From Rhizobium sp. CCGE 510 (lineage in GTDB: Bacteria > Pseudomonadota > Alphaproteobacteria > Rhizobiales > Rhizobiaceae): 64,000 nucleotides of DNA. Shown here piece by piece: positions 8,558 through 18,340 of this stretch. The translations under genes were made by a program, and so were the position numbers. The notes beneath the pieces were generated by a model. The model was given only the letters and a program-made list of their open reading frames with translations, made no database searches and was not told where the DNA came from. The stretch lies in assembly GCF_000292525.1 (NCBI RefSeq), contig NZ_AEYF01000006.1, forward strand, positions 1 to 64,000, in the 5' to 3' direction. The stretch's first letter is position 1. Each line of letters starts with the position of its first letter.

Positions 8558-9258
8558 TGGCCGCTCTCCTCGAAGTCCAGGGACTGAACGCCTGGTACGG
8601 CGAAAGCCACGTCCTGCACGGTGTCGACATGCGGGTCGGCGAAGGCGAGACGATTACCCTTCTCGGCCGTAACGGCGTCGGCAAGACGACGACATTGCGC
8701 ACCATCACCGGCATCGTGCGGTCCCGCAAGGGCAGGATCAGCTTTGCCGGCAGCGACATGATGCAGGTGCCGCTGCACAAGACGGCCCACCGCGGCATCG
8801 GTTTCGTGCCGGAGGAGCGCGGCATCTTCTCGACGCTGACCGTCTCGGAAAACCTGCTGCTGCCGCCTGTCGTGGCGAAGGGCGGCATGACGCTCGACGA
8901 AATCTACGAACTCTTCCCCAATCTCTATGAGCGCCGCGGCAGCCCCGGCACCAAACTTTCCGGCGGCGAGCAGCAAATGCTGGCGATCGCCCGGATCCTG
9001 CGCACCGGCGTCCGGCTGCTTATTCTCGACGAACCGACGGAAGGGCTTGCCCCCGTCATCGTCCAGCGTATCGGCGAGGTGCTGCAGACCCTGAAAGGCC
9101 GCGGCATGACGATCCTGCTGGTCGAGCAGAACTTCCGTTTCGCCAGCCGTATTGCCGATCGCTTCTATCTGATGGATCATGGGCAGATGGTGTCGGAATT
9201 CCCGGTCGGCGAACTGCCGCAGCGCATGGATACGCTGCACAAGGTTCTGGGGGTTTAG
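8557..9258 (+). CDS. ABC transporter ATPase, LivF type
   Basis: A 233-aa ATPase with Walker A GRNGVGKTTTL, signature KLSGGEQQMLAIARIL and Walker B LLILDEPTEGLAP, the normal LivF set. The ATG at 8557 overlaps the TGA of the LivG-type gene (TGATG), indicating translational coupling. After this gene the operon is interrupted by a 211-bp non-coding gap that holds a folded repeat (9296-9417) before the permease genes. Confidence 0.92.
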   Translation: MAALLEVQGLNAWYGESHVLHGVDMRVGEGETITLLGRNGVGKTTTLRTITGIVRSRKGRISFAGSDMMQVPLHKTAHRGIGFVPEERGIFSTLTVSENLLLPPVVAKGGMTLDEIYELFPNLYERRGSPGTKLSGGEQQMLAIARILRTGVRLLILDEPTEGLAPVIVQRIGEVLQTLKGRGMTILLVEQNFRFASRIADRFYLMDHGQMVSEFPVGELPQRMDTLHKVLGV

Positions 9259-9295
9259 ATATGACCAGGACTAGCAATTTAGGCCGCAACGTTTC

Positions 9296-9417
9296 CTCCC
9301 TCATCCCTGTGCTCGTCACAGGGATCCAGCAGCGCCGCGTCTGCGGCGCGGAGGAGTCATTTCGGCCCAAGGACTTGGGCCGGCTGGATTCCTGTGACGA
9401 GCACAGGAATGAGGGCG
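9296..9417. repeat. Cloverleaf palindromic repeat, copy 1
   Basis: Non-coding element between livF-like and livH-like genes. Outer arms: CCCTCATCCCTGTGCTCG near 9298 pairs with CGAGCACAGGAATGAGGG ending near 9415, extending to GGGATCCAGC/GCTGGATTCC. Two inner hairpins are GCGCCGC-GTCT-GCGGCGC and GGCCCAA-GGAC-TTGGGCC. The same architecture with altered but still paired stems occurs at 57899-58038. It is palindromic, so strand is not assignable. Confidence 0.85.
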
Positions 9418-9469
9418 GTGGAAAGCGTGGCTGCGTAGACGGAACCAATCTCTTCCAGAGGAGGATGCC

Positions 9470-10357
9470 ATGACGATGATCTTCGGCATTCCCCTGCAGG
9501 CGCTGCTCGGCCAGCTGCTGATCGGCCTGATCAATGGCTCGTTCTATGCGCTGCTCAGCCTCGGCCTTGCCATCATTTTCGGCCTGCTTCGGGTGATCAA
9601 TTTCGCCCATGGCGCGCAATATATGCTCGGCGCCTTCGTCGCCTATCTGCTCTTGACCTATGCCGGCATCGGCTATTGGCCGTCGCTGATCCTGGCGCCT
9701 GTGATCGTCGGGCTTGCCGGCGCCATCATCGAGCGGCTGTTCCTGCGACGGCTCTACGATCTCGATCCGCTCTACGGCCTGCTCTTCACCTTCGGGCTGG
9801 CGCTGGCCGTCGAGGGCACCTTCCGCTATCTCTACGGCTCCTCCGGCCAGCCCTATGCAACGCCGGCAGCGCTTGCCGGCGGGGCAAATCTCGGCTTCAT
9901 GTTCTTGCCGATCTATCGCGGCTGGGTGGTCGTCGTCTCGCTTGTCGTCTGCCTCGGCACATGGCTGCTGATCGAAAAGACCAAGCTCGGCGCCTATCTC
10001 CGCGCCGCCACCGAAAACGCGGTGCTGGTGCAGGTCTTTGGCGTTAACGTGCCGGTGCTGTTGACGCTCACCTATGCGCTCGGGGCCGGTCTCGCGGCCT
10101 TTGCCGGCGTGCTGGCCGCGCCGATCTACCAGGTCTCGCCGCTGATGGGCTCGAACATGATCATCGTTGTCTTTGCCGTGGTCGTCGTCGGCGGCATGGG
10201 ATCGATCATGGGCGCGATCATCACCGGTTACTTCCTCGGCATCGCCGAGGGACTGACCAAGGTCTTCTATCCCGAAGCGTCCAACATCGTCATCTTCGTC
10301 ATCATGGCGATCGTGCTTCTCATCAGGCCCGCGGGCCTCTTCGGCCGGGATGCCTGA
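9470..10357 (+). CDS. ABC transporter permease, LivH type
   Basis: A 295-aa integral membrane protein with about eight hydrophobic segments and the conserved block LRVINFAHGAQYMLGAF near residue 42, characteristic of LivH-type permeases. The region VVVVGGMGSIMGAIITGY near residue 240 is the family's cytoplasmic coupling segment. The ATG follows GAGGAGG (9462-9468). It overlaps the next permease gene by eight bases. Confidence 0.92.
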   Translation: MTMIFGIPLQALLGQLLIGLINGSFYALLSLGLAIIFGLLRVINFAHGAQYMLGAFVAYLLLTYAGIGYWPSLILAPVIVGLAGAIIERLFLRRLYDLDPLYGLLFTFGLALAVEGTFRYLYGSSGQPYATPAALAGGANLGFMFLPIYRGWVVVVSLVVCLGTWLLIEKTKLGAYLRAATENAVLVQVFGVNVPVLLTLTYALGAGLAAFAGVLAAPIYQVSPLMGSNMIIVVFAVVVVGGMGSIMGAIITGYFLGIAEGLTKVFYPEASNIVIFVIMAIVLLIRPAGLFGRDA

Positions 10358-11348
10358 CATGACCGACATCACCGACACCATCCAAACGGAAAAAAATCGA
10401 ACCGCCCTTTCGGTGCAGGCGGGCTTCCTCGCCGTTGGGCTTCTGCTCCTGGTGCTCGCGCCGTTCTTCTTCTATCCGATCTTCCTGATGAAGCTGCTGT
10501 GCTTCGCGCTGTTTGCCTGCGCCTTCAACCTGCTGCTCGGTTATACCGGCCTGCTGTCTTTCGGCCATGCCACCTTCTTCGGCGGCGCAGCTTATTTCAC
10601 CGCCTATACGGTGAAGGAATGGGGGTTGCCGCCGGAGCTCGGCATCTTGATCGGCGTGGCGGGTGCGGCGTTTCTCGGCCTGGTGATGGGCTTTTTCGCC
10701 ATCCGCCGCCAGGGCATCTATTTCGCGATGATCACGCTGGCGCTGTCGCAGATGTTCTTTTTCTTCTGCCTGCAAGCAAAGTTCACCGAGGGCGAGGACG
10801 GCATCCAGTCGGTGCCACGCGGCCATCTCTTCGGCTTCATCGATCTGAACAGCTCGACCAACATGTATTATTTCGTGCTGGCGGTGTTCATCATCGGCGT
10901 GCTGATCATCTGGCGTTTCATCAACTCACCCTTCGGCATGATCCTGAAATCGATCCGCGAGAACGAAAATCGGGCGGTCTCACTCGGCTATTCCGTCGCG
11001 CGTTACAAACTCGGCGCCTTCGTCATGTCGGCAGCGCTTGCGGGGCTGGCGGGCGCGGTGAAATCGATCGTCTTCCAGTTCGCGACCTTGACCGACGTCG
11101 CCTGGCAGATGTCGGGCGAGGTGATCCTGATGACACTGCTCGGCGGCATCAGCACGCTGATCGGCCCGCTCTTCGGCGCCGGGCTGGTGGTGGCGCTGGA
11201 AAACTACCTTGCGACCTCGGAATTTCCGGTGACGATCATCACCGGCATCGTCTTCATGGTCTGCGTGCTGATCTTCCGCCGCGGCATCATCGGCGAATTC
11301 TACGCCTCGCGGCTGGGGCGCAAACTTGGCTTCGTCTATCGCCGCTGA
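10350..11348 (+). CDS. ABC transporter permease, LivM type
   Basis: A 332-aa permease with about nine membrane segments and motifs [18 protein letters not shown] near residue 64 and [17 protein letters not shown] near residue 265, both typical of LivM. It overlaps the LivH-type gene and completes a five-component transporter (binding protein, two ATPases, two permeases). A 65-bp gap follows before the GMC oxidoreductase, so the metabolic genes probably share the transcript. Confidence 0.92.
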   Translation: MPDMTDITDTIQTEKNRTALSVQAGFLAVGLLLLVLAPFFFYPIFLMKLLCFALFACAFNLLLGYTGLLSFGHATFFGGAAYFTAYTVKEWGLPPELGILIGVAGAAFLGLVMGFFAIRRQGIYFAMITLALSQMFFFFCLQAKFTEGEDGIQSVPRGHLFGFIDLNSSTNMYYFVLAVFIIGVLIIWRFINSPFGMILKSIRENENRAVSLGYSVARYKLGAFVMSAALAGLAGAVKSIVFQFATLTDVAWQMSGEVILMTLLGGISTLIGPLFGAGLVVALENYLATSEFPVTIITGIVFMVCVLIFRRGIIGEFYASRLGRKLGFVYRR

Positions 11349-11413
11349 ACCGGCGCACCTCCCTTCGGGAGGAGAGACGGCGGCACAAGCATCAGAAGTT
11401 TCGTGTGGGGCAG

Positions 11414-13009
11414 ATGGATCGATACGACTATATCATCATCGGGGCAGGCAGCGCCGGTTGCGTGCTGGCCAACCGGTTGTCGGCCGATGGCAGGAGCCGG
11501 GTGCTGCTGCTCGAAGCCGGCGGCAGCGACAACTACCACTGGATCCATATTCCGGTCGGTTATCTCTATTGCATCAACAATCCGCGTACCGACTGGTGTT
11601 TCACCACGGCGCCCGAGGCCGGGTTGAATGGTCGGGCGCTGAGCTATCCGCGCGGCAAGGTGCTCGGTGGCTCCTCTTCGATCAACGGCATGATCTACAT
11701 GCGCGGTCAGGCGCGCGACTACGACCTCTGGCGACAGATGGGCTGCGGCGGCTGGGGCTGGGACGATGTTCTACCCTTCTTCCGCAAGTCCGAGGATTTT
11801 TATCACGGCGAAGATGAGATGCATGGGGCCGGCGGCGAATGGCGCATCGAGAAAGCGCGCGTGCGCTGGGCCGTGCTCGATGCTTTTCAGCAGGCGGCGA
11901 GGGAAGCGGGCATTCCGGAAACCGCCGATTTCAACCGCGGCAGCAATGAAGGCTCCGGCTATTTCGACGTCAACCAGCGTTCCGGCATTCGCTGGAACAC
12001 CTCGAAGGCCTTCCTGCGCCCGGCGATGCGACGCTCCAACCTGACCGTTCTCATCAAGGCGCAGGTCCGGCGGCTGCTGGTCGAGGAGGGGGCCGTCGCC
12101 GGCGTCGAATTCCAGCACAATGGTGTGGCGAAACGCGCCTATGCGGACAAGGAAACCATTCTGTCGGCCGGTTCGATCGGCTCGCCGCATATCCTGGAAC
12201 TGTCCGGCATCGGCAAGGGCGAGGTTCTCCGGCAGGCGGGCGTCGATGTCGTCGTGGACGTGAAAGGTGTCGGCGAAAACCTGCAGGACCATCTGCAACT
12301 GCGTCTGGCCTATAAGGTGACCGGTGTTCCGACGCTGAACGAGAAGGCGACGAAGCTGATCGGCAAGGCGGCGATCGGGCTCGAATATCTCGTTCGCCGC
12401 TCCGGGCCGATGGCGATGGCGCCGAGCCAGCTCGGCATCTTCACCCGCTCGGGCCCGGACCGGGAAACGCCGGATCTGCAATATCACGTGCAGCCGGTAT
12501 CGCTGGAGAAGTTCGGCGATCCCGTCCATCCTTTCCCGGCGATCACCGCGAGCGTCTGCAATCTGAGGCCGGAAAGCCGCGGTTCGGTGCACCTGTCGAG
12601 CCCGGATTTTGCCGCCCAGCCGACGATCAGCCCGAAATACCTCTCGACACAGCGCGATCGTGAGATAGCTGTCCGTTCGATACGGTTGACGCGCAGGATC
12701 GTCGCGCAGCCTTCCTTCGCCCGGTTCAGGCCGGAGGAATTCAAGCCGGGACCCAGCTATCAGACCGAGGCCGATCTGGAGCGGGCGGCGGGCGAAATCG
12801 GCACGACGATCTTCCATCCTGTCGGCACCTGCCGCATGGGCGCCGACAGGGACAGCGTCGTCGATCCCCGGCTGAGATTCCGGGCGCTCGGCAAGCTCAG
12901 GATCGCCGACGCCTCGGTGATGCCGTCGATCACCTCGGGCAACACCAATTCGCCGACGATCATGATCGCCGAAAAGGCGGCAGCGATGATCCTCGAAGAC
13001 AATCGATAG
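11414..13009 (+). CDS. GMC-family FAD oxidoreductase (choline/alcohol dehydrogenase-like)
   Basis: A 531-aa flavoenzyme that would oxidise an alcohol to an aldehyde. Seen: FAD-binding [16 protein letters not shown] at residue 7, GMC signature 1 [14 protein letters not shown] near residue 85, GMC signature 2 [15 protein letters not shown] near residue 255, and the C-terminal HPVGTCRMG with the catalytic His, then [16 protein letters not shown] with the partner Asn. Length is normal. It is not BetA proper, since the context is a Liv-type transporter and no bet genes adjoin. The substrate is probably the transported alcohol. Confidence 0.88.
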   Translation: MDRYDYIIIGAGSAGCVLANRLSADGRSRVLLLEAGGSDNYHWIHIPVGYLYCINNPRTDWCFTTAPEAGLNGRALSYPRGKVLGGSSSINGMIYMRGQARDYDLWRQMGCGGWGWDDVLPFFRKSEDFYHGEDEMHGAGGEWRIEKARVRWAVLDAFQQAAREAGIPETADFNRGSNEGSGYFDVNQRSGIRWNTSKAFLRPAMRRSNLTVLIKAQVRRLLVEEGAVAGVEFQHNGVAKRAYADKETILSAGSIGSPHILELSGIGKGEVLRQAGVDVVVDVKGVGENLQDHLQLRLAYKVTGVPTLNEKATKLIGKAAIGLEYLVRRSGPMAMAPSQLGIFTRSGPDRETPDLQYHVQPVSLEKFGDPVHPFPAITASVCNLRPESRGSVHLSSPDFAAQPTISPKYLSTQRDREIAVRSIRLTRRIVAQPSFARFRPEEFKPGPSYQTEADLERAAGEIGTTIFHPVGTCRMGADRDSVVDPRLRFRALGKLRIADASVMPSITSGNTNSPTIMIAEKAAAMILEDNR

Positions 13010-13018
13010 GAGAAGACC

Positions 13019-13900
13019 ATGGCAAGGATCGCATTCATCGGGCTTGGCAATATGGGCGGGCCGATGGCGGCCAATCTGGTCAAAGCGGGTCATGAGGTTC
13101 TCGGCTTCGATCTCGCGGCCTCCGTGTTGAAGGCGGCCGAGGACAGCGGCGTCAAACCGGCAAGCCATGCCAGCCAGGCGGTCAAGGACGCGGAGATCGT
13201 CATCACGATGCTGCCGCAGGGGCGGCACGTGCTGACGGCCTGGAGCGACATCCTGCAGACCGCGGCGCAGGGCACGCTGGTCATCGATTGCTCCACCATC
13301 GATGTCGACAGCAGCCGCAAGGCGCATGAGATGGCCAAGGCCGCAAGCTGCCTGTCGCTCGACGCGCCGGTCTCCGGCGGCACCGGCGGAGCGAGCGCCG
13401 GCACGCTGACTTTCATGGCCGGCGGCTCGGATGCGGCCTTTGCGAAGGCGAAGCCGATCCTCGAGGCGATGGGAAAGAAGATCGTCCATTGCGGCGAGGC
13501 CGGCGCCGGCCAGGCGGCGAAGATCTGCAACAACATGATCCTCGGCATTTCGATGGTCGGCGTCTGCGAGGCCTTCGTACTCGCCGAAAAACTCGGTCTC
13601 TCGCATCAGGCGCTGTTCGACGTTGCTTCGACCTCATCCGGCCAATGCTGGTCGATCAATACCTATTGCCCGGTGCCCGGCCCCGTGCCGACCTCGCCCG
13701 CCAACAACGACTACAAACCCGGTTTTGCCGCCGCCCTGATGCTGAAGGATCTGAGACTCTCGCAGGAGGCGGCGCTGGCAAGCGGCGCTTCCACGCCGAT
13801 GGGTGCGGAGGCCGCGCAGCTTTTTGCGCTCTTCGAAAAACAGGGTAACGGCGGGCGGGACTTTTCCGCCATCATCGAGATGTTCCGCGAAAAGGCGTGA
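13019..13900 (+). CDS. mmsB: 3-hydroxyisobutyrate dehydrogenase-like beta-hydroxyacid dehydrogenase
   Basis: A 293-aa NAD-dependent enzyme, nine bases after the GMC gene with GGAG upstream. N-terminal Rossmann motif IAFIGLGNMGGPMAANL, substrate motif DAPVSGGTGGASAGTL near residue 119, and the catalytic Lys in AGQAAKICNN near residue 169. The sequence closely fits MmsB (3-hydroxyisobutyrate to methylmalonate semialdehyde). The place at the end of the ABC/GMC operon hints that it acts on a hydroxyacid made from the transported compound; exact substrate uncertain. Confidence 0.85.
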   Translation: MARIAFIGLGNMGGPMAANLVKAGHEVLGFDLAASVLKAAEDSGVKPASHASQAVKDAEIVITMLPQGRHVLTAWSDILQTAAQGTLVIDCSTIDVDSSRKAHEMAKAASCLSLDAPVSGGTGGASAGTLTFMAGGSDAAFAKAKPILEAMGKKIVHCGEAGAGQAAKICNNMILGISMVGVCEAFVLAEKLGLSHQALFDVASTSSGQCWSINTYCPVPGPVPTSPANNDYKPGFAAALMLKDLRLSQEAALASGASTPMGAEAAQLFALFEKQGNGGRDFSAIIEMFREKA

Positions 13901-13906
13901 GCGATA

Positions 13907-14686
13907 CTATAGGAGATAGCTGACAGGTTCGTTTCGGACCGGATGCGGAAAGACGCCCATACCGACGCCGAATATCGACTGCAGCGTTTCGGCCTGCATG
14001 AGCTCGGCGGGCGTGCCTTCGGCAGTGATCCGGCCGCGATTGAGGGCGATGATCGCGTCGCAATAGCGTGCGGCGAGGTTGATGTCGTGCAGCACGATGA
14101 TGACGGTCAGCCCGCGCTCGTGGCTGAGTTCCTGCACCAGTGAAAGGACGCTTGCCTGATGGGCAAGGTCGAGCGCCGATGTCGGTTCGTCGAGCAGCAG
14201 GCAGCGGGCGTCCTGGGCGAGCATCATGGCGATCCAGGCCCGCTGGCGCTCGCCGCCGGACATGTCGGCGACGAGACGATCGGCGAAATCCTCGAGCTCG
14301 GTGCGGACAATTGCCTCCTCGACCTTGCTGCGATCCGTCGCGGTAAAGCGGCCGAGCGTGCCGTGCCAGGGAAAACGGCCGAGCGCCACCAGTTCCCGTA
14401 CGGTCATGCCGTCGGTCGCCGGCGTGAATTGCGGCATGTAGGCGACGTGCCGGGCAAATTCCCGGGCGCCCCAGTCACTTGCCCCCTTGCCGCCGAAGGC
14501 GATTGCGCCGGATTTGGACGCGACCTGGCGGGCGATGATCTTCAAAAGCGTACTCTTGCCGGAGCCGTTCGGCCCCACCAAGCCGTAGATGCGGCCTTGG
14601 TCGAGCGTCAGGTCGATGCCATGCAGGATAGATTTCGGCCCGATGGCATAGGTGATTGCCGACAGGGCAAGGAAAGGCGAAGGCAT
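13907..14686 (-). CDS. Iron-siderophore-type ABC ATPase (FecE/FhuC-like), orphan
   Basis: A 259-aa ATPase; the ATG at 14686 is chosen over 14746 because GGAG lies seven bases upstream. Walker A GPNGSGKSTLLKII, signature MSGGERQRAWIAMMLAQ, Walker B CLLLDEPTSALDLAHQ, and PHPVRNEPVS at the C-terminus, as in FhuC/FecE/ViuC proteins for ferric siderophores. No matching permease or binding protein is present on either side, so it either serves a transporter encoded elsewhere or is a leftover. It converges on the mmsB-like gene, six bases away. Confidence 0.88.
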   Translation of the reverse strand: MPSPFLALSAITYAIGPKSILHGIDLTLDQGRIYGLVGPNGSGKSTLLKIIARQVASKSGAIAFGGKGASDWGAREFARHVAYMPQFTPATDGMTVRELVALGRFPWHGTLGRFTATDRSKVEEAIVRTELEDFADRLVADMSGGERQRAWIAMMLAQDARCLLLDEPTSALDLAHQASVLSLVQELSHERGLTVIIVLHDINLAARYCDAIIALNRGRITAEGTPAELMQAETLQSIFGVGMGVFPHPVRNEPVSYLL

Positions 14687-14791
14687 GATCTGCTCCAGGT
14701 TCGGTGTCGCAGGGTTCGGGAGAGCGAGCCCTCCCTTTTCCTGCAAAACTAAACCGGGACTGTCAACTTAAGCTTTCTGCTCAGCTTCCAA

Positions 14792-15550
14792 TCAACCCTT
14801 CGACACCGAGAAACTGAGCCTGGTGTCGCCAAACAGGATGTCGATCTCACCGGGTTCGGTCAGTTCGACCGCGCCGCTCAACGTGCCCGTCGTGATCAGC
14901 GCGCCTGATTTCAGCGATGCCTCCGGGCGCAGACCGTCATTGGCGTAGTCGACGAGCCAGGTGAGAACGTCGCCCTTCGGATGCTGCGCCGGGCCATCAT
15001 AAATCGAGCGGCCGGCATGGGTGACCTTGAGCGGTGTACCGCCGGCGGTGTCGACCACGCTTTTTTCGAGCTTCGGGCCGAGCACATAACCGCTATTGCC
15101 GAGGCGGTCGGCAACGAACAGCAGGAAGGAAACGCTGCCGCTTTCCCTGATGGCGCTGACCAGCAGTTCGGCGCCGAGATAGGCAGCGGAGATCGCCTCG
15201 ACCACCTCGGCGCGGCTATAGGGAGCACCGGTGCGGATCGGCAGGTCCTTGCCGAGACGGACAGCGATCTCGGTTTCGAATTTCAGGCCCGGATACCAAG
15301 GGATGCTGGCGCCGGCGGCGGCCTCGGCATAGGGATGCAGGGGAGCGGTCACCGCCTGGCCCGCAGGCGAGACCGTCACTTTCCAGGCATTGCTGCCGAT
15401 ACCGTCTGCGGCGGCGAGCAAATTCTGCGTCTCCATCGCCTGATGCAGATCGGCCGGCAGGGTGAAACTGCCGGTTTCCTCTTGCCTGCCGGCCTGGCGT
15501 AGGCTGTGAAGCCTGGCTGCGAGCCCGCGCGGATCGAATGTCTCTGTCAT
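14792..15550 (-). CDS. 2-keto-4-pentenoate hydratase-like protein (FAH superfamily)
   Basis: A 252-aa protein resembling MhpD/HpaH-type hydratases, which add water to 2-oxopent-4-enoates made by aromatic ring cleavage. Visible: GIGSNAWKVTVSPAGQAVTAPL, then LKFETEIAVRLGKDLP with acidic residues fitting the metal site, and LKSGALITTGTLSG near the C-terminus matching the family's G-[ST]-GT segment. It lies 89 bases downstream of rhaK on the same strand and might be read through from the rha operon, but rhamnose breakdown by the phosphorylated route does not need it. Confidence 0.75.
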   Translation of the reverse strand: MTETFDPRGLAARLHSLRQAGRQEETGSFTLPADLHQAMETQNLLAAADGIGSNAWKVTVSPAGQAVTAPLHPYAEAAAGASIPWYPGLKFETEIAVRLGKDLPIRTGAPYSRAEVVEAISAAYLGAELLVSAIRESGSVSFLLFVADRLGNSGYVLGPKLEKSVVDTAGGTPLKVTHAGRSIYDGPAQHPKGDVLTWLVDYANDGLRPEASLKSGALITTGTLSGAVELTEPGEIDILFGDTRLSFSVSKG

Positions 15551-15639
15551 GCTGTCTCCTCGAATTGATTTTCGAGGGGCACACTAACTGCAAGGCAGGG
15601 GCGAGCAAGACCGTTCTTGGGCCGTATTTGGAAAAGCTC

Positions 15640-17019
15640 TTATTCCATCGCCGCGTACCAGCGATCGCGATAGGCTGCCAGTCCTGGGATTTCGGTCGGC
15701 GGAACATGCGTCTCGGCACCCGACAACGGCCGGATGCCGGTGAGAAGGGCCGCGCCCTGGCTGGTGCCGGTTGTGCCGGGAACGGCCTTGACCTCGCGGC
15801 CGGCAAGGGCGGCAAGCAGCTTGAGATAGGTCTCGTTGAGGGCAAACGGCCCTTCGACGATAATGGGGCCTTTGGCGCCGATCAGGCCGAGGCAGGCGTC
15901 GGTCATCAAAGCGAGATAGAGGCAGGCCGTGGCATAACGCTCCTCGCGGCTTGCCTGTCCGGCGCCGATCCAGCGGCTCGCCTCTCCCGGAAACGGCCCG
16001 GAACCGGCGGCGATGTTGGGCAGCAGCATCATGCCTTTGCCGATGACCGGGCCAATCGCCGCCTGGGCGGCTTTTTCGTCGACAGGACCGATTTCGGCCG
16101 AAAGGATTTCGAATTCCCGCCCGCCCATGAAACGCGAGGAGGGAACGGCCCGGCCATAGGCATCGACATTGGCGAGCGCGTCGCGTTTTTGATCGAGATG
16201 ATCGAGATCGCCGCCGACGCCGAAATTGATGACCCAGGTGCCTGTGGAGACGACGGCAAAGGGTGCTTGCCGATGGACCAGATGCGGCAGCAACGAGGCG
16301 TTGGAATCGTGAATGCCGCAATAGACCGGCACCGGTGCGGCAAGGCCGAGCCCTGCTGCGATCTCGGGCAGGACCGGGCCGAGCGCGTCGAAGGCGGAGC
16401 GGATCGGCGCCATCAGCGGGCGAATGCCGAGCCTATCCACAAGTGAGGAATAGTCGCCGGTCTTCGGGTTCCAGAGGTCGGTGTGGCAGCCGAGCGAGGT
16501 CAACTCGTTGGCGGCGATACCGGTCAGCAGCGCCGTCCAATATTGCGCATAGGTGAGGACGGTCAGTACCCCAGCGAATTCCTCGGGAAAGGCGGTTTTC
16601 TGATAGTGCAGCTGCGCCCCGACATTGAGGCCCATAGCGAGGCGTGGGGAGAAGGTTTCGTCGAAGGCGGGACGCAGTGCCGTATAGGCATCACGGATTT
16701 CTTCGGGATATTCGTGTTCGTAGTCGATCACCGGCATGGCGAGCGTGCCGTCCTCGCCGAGCAGCGCGGCAGCGGCGCCATGGGTGGTGACCGAGATGGC
16801 ATCGAAACCCGTTTCCCCCGCCAGCCTCTTCAGCGCATCGAGCGCAAACGACCAGAGCGCTTCAATGTCGTAATGCGGGTAGGGACCGGTTTTGATCGCC
16901 ACGTTCGGCCGTTTCAGGACGGCGATCTCGGCGCCCGTTTCGCTGTCGAGCACGACGACCTTGGCATTGGTCTTGCCGATGTCGAGAACGGCGATGCGGC
17001 GATAGGAGGTGGCGTTCAT
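15640..17019 (-). CDS. rhaK: Rhamnulokinase (FGGY family) RhaK
   Basis: A 459-aa sugar kinase that phosphorylates the rhamnose/rhamnulose intermediate. The N-terminal ATPase motif [15 protein letters not shown], the [13 protein letters not shown] loop, [12 protein letters not shown] and the FGGY-domain motif STGTWVI are visible. The ATG overlaps the stop of rhaU (ATGA). Gene order S-T-P-Q-U-K matches the R. leguminosarum rhamnose locus, where RhaK is known to be needed for transport as well as catabolism. Last core gene of the rhaRSTPQUK operon. Confidence 0.92.
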   Translation of the reverse strand: MNATSYRRIAVLDIGKTNAKVVVLDSETGAEIAVLKRPNVAIKTGPYPHYDIEALWSFALDALKRLAGETGFDAISVTTHGAAAALLGEDGTLAMPVIDYEHEYPEEIRDAYTALRPAFDETFSPRLAMGLNVGAQLHYQKTAFPEEFAGVLTVLTYAQYWTALLTGIAANELTSLGCHTDLWNPKTGDYSSLVDRLGIRPLMAPIRSAFDALGPVLPEIAAGLGLAAPVPVYCGIHDSNASLLPHLVHRQAPFAVVSTGTWVINFGVGGDLDHLDQKRDALANVDAYGRAVPSSRFMGGREFEILSAEIGPVDEKAAQAAIGPVIGKGMMLLPNIAAGSGPFPGEASRWIGAGQASREERYATACLYLALMTDACLGLIGAKGPIIVEGPFALNETYLKLLAALAGREVKAVPGTTGTSQGAALLTGIRPLSGAETHVPPTEIPGLAAYRDRWYAAME

Positions 17020-17336
17020 GGCATATGGAAGAGAGTGACGAGGTCGCTTTGCACCGGCGAATTGTCCGGATTTACAGCCATGATATCGGCCATGTGTGCC
17101 CACCATTTCTTCATGACCGGATGCTCCGGCAGGCTCGCCATGGTGTGGTCGGCCGGCCGCGTCAACACGCCGAACAGTGTGTTGGTCTGGCGGTCGAGAT
17201 GGATGGAATAGTCGCTGGCGCCCGATTGATGCAGGAGATCGACCAGTTCCGGCCAGATTTCGTCATGCCGCTTGCGGTATTCGGCTTCCATGCCGGGATT
17301 GAGCTGCATCTTGAAGGCGTGTTTTTCTCTGGTCAT
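17016..17336 (-). CDS. rhaU: L-rhamnose mutarotase RhaU (RhaM type)
   Basis: A 106-aa cytosolic enzyme that interconverts the anomers of L-rhamnose. Conserved RhaM features: [16 protein letters not shown] (catalytic His/Tyr region, residues 21-36), [16 protein letters not shown] and [11 protein letters not shown] with the paired Trp. Length matches the family. Overlaps rhaQ by four bases upstream and rhaK by four bases downstream, so the three genes are translationally coupled. Confidence 0.95.
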   Translation of the reverse strand: MTREKHAFKMQLNPGMEAEYRKRHDEIWPELVDLLHQSGASDYSIHLDRQTNTLFGVLTRPADHTMASLPEHPVMKKWWAHMADIMAVNPDNSPVQSDLVTLFHMP

Positions 17337-18340
17337 CGGGAGCTCATGAGCTTGACGCGGCGGGCGATGATCGGGATGGCAATGGTGATGATCAAAAGCA
17401 GGCCGATGAAGATCGACATGACGATGCCGGGAACGTTCAACAGGCCAAGGCCGAAGGTGACGAGGCCCATGACGAAGGCGGCGATGACGACGCCGCCGAT
17501 CGTGCCGGAGCCGCCGAGGATCGAGATGCCGCCGAGCACGACCATGGTGACGACCTCGAGCTCCCAGCCCTGGGCGATCGATGGCCGGGTCGAGCCGAGG
17601 CGCGAGGTCAGGCAGACGGCGGCGACACCGCTCATGATGCCGGTCAGCAGGAAAAGGATGAATTTGACGCGCTCGACCGGGATGCCGGAGAAGCGGGCGG
17701 CGAAATCATTGTTGCCGATTGCATAGACCTGCCGGCCGAAATTCGTTGCGTGCAGCAGGATGGCAAAAAGGATCGCCAGCACGAAGAACAGCACAAATTC
17801 GAAGGAGAATACCCAGAAGACATAGCCCTGGCCGAAATAGGCGAAATCGGCGGGATATTTTCCATAGGCCTGGTCGCCGAGCACGATATAGGAAATGCCG
17901 CGGAAAAGGCTCATCGTGCCGATGGTGACGACGATCGACGGCAGTTTCAGCACCGAGACCAGCACGCCGTTGAAGGTGCCGCAGGCAAGGCCGGTGCCGA
18001 TGCCGATCAGCACCAGGCCGGGTGTGCCGACGCCAAGCTGAGCTGCTGCCCCCATCGCCGTCGAGGCGAGCGCGATGATTGCCGCAACCGAGAGGTCGAT
18101 CTCGCCCGATATGACCAGCAGCGCCATGGCAAAGGCGATCATTGCCTTTTCGGTGAAGTTAAAGGTGGCGTCCGAAAGGTTCCAAGCGTCGAGGAAATAG
18201 GGCGAGGCCAGGGAATTGAAGATCAAGATCAGGATCGCGACGGCAAAGAGCAGCACTTCCCAGCTCGCGGCGATGCGGCGGAACGGCGTGCCGAGACGAT
18301 CGGGAATGATCCGCTTTTCGCGTGTGGGTACGGTGCTCAT
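17333..18340 (-). CDS. rhaQ: Rhamnose ABC transporter permease RhaQ
   Basis: A 335-aa permease of the ribose/autoinducer (BPD_transp_2) family with about nine to ten hydrophobic segments. It contains [21 protein letters not shown] near residue 75 and [19 protein letters not shown] near residue 268, typical of RbsC-like subunits. Start overlaps the rhaP stop by four bases. It forms a heterodimeric channel with RhaP and is driven by RhaT. Confidence 0.93.
   Translation of the reverse strand: MSTVPTREKRIIPDRLGTPFRRIAASWEVLLFAVAILILIFNSLASPYFLDAWNLSDATFNFTEKAMIAFAMALLVISGEIDLSVAAIIALASTAMGAAAQLGVGTPGLVLIGIGTGLACGTFNGVLVSVLKLPSIVVTIGTMSLFRGISYIVLGDQAYGKYPADFAYFGQGYVFWVFSFEFVLFFVLAILFAILLHATNFGRQVYAIGNNDFAARFSGIPVERVKFILFLLTGIMSGVAAVCLTSRLGSTRPSIAQGWELEVVTMVVLGGISILGGSGTIGGVVIAAFVMGLVTFGLGLLNVPGIVMSIFIGLLLIITIAIPIIARRVKLMSSR

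Noticed and set aside
9296..9417. Cloverleaf fold taken as a tRNA gene
   Set aside because: Arms are far longer than those of a tRNA, no T-loop GTTCGA and no anticodon-loop pattern; it is a palindromic DNA repeat.
10499..11413. Upstream in-frame extension of the GMC oxidoreductase
   Set aside because: This part overlaps the LivM-type permease in another frame and has low-complexity, Arg/His-rich translation. The real protein starts at 11414 at the FAD motif.
11771..13606. 611-codon minus-strand frame across the GMC and mmsB-like genes
   Set aside because: Antisense to two recognised enzymes and without motifs.
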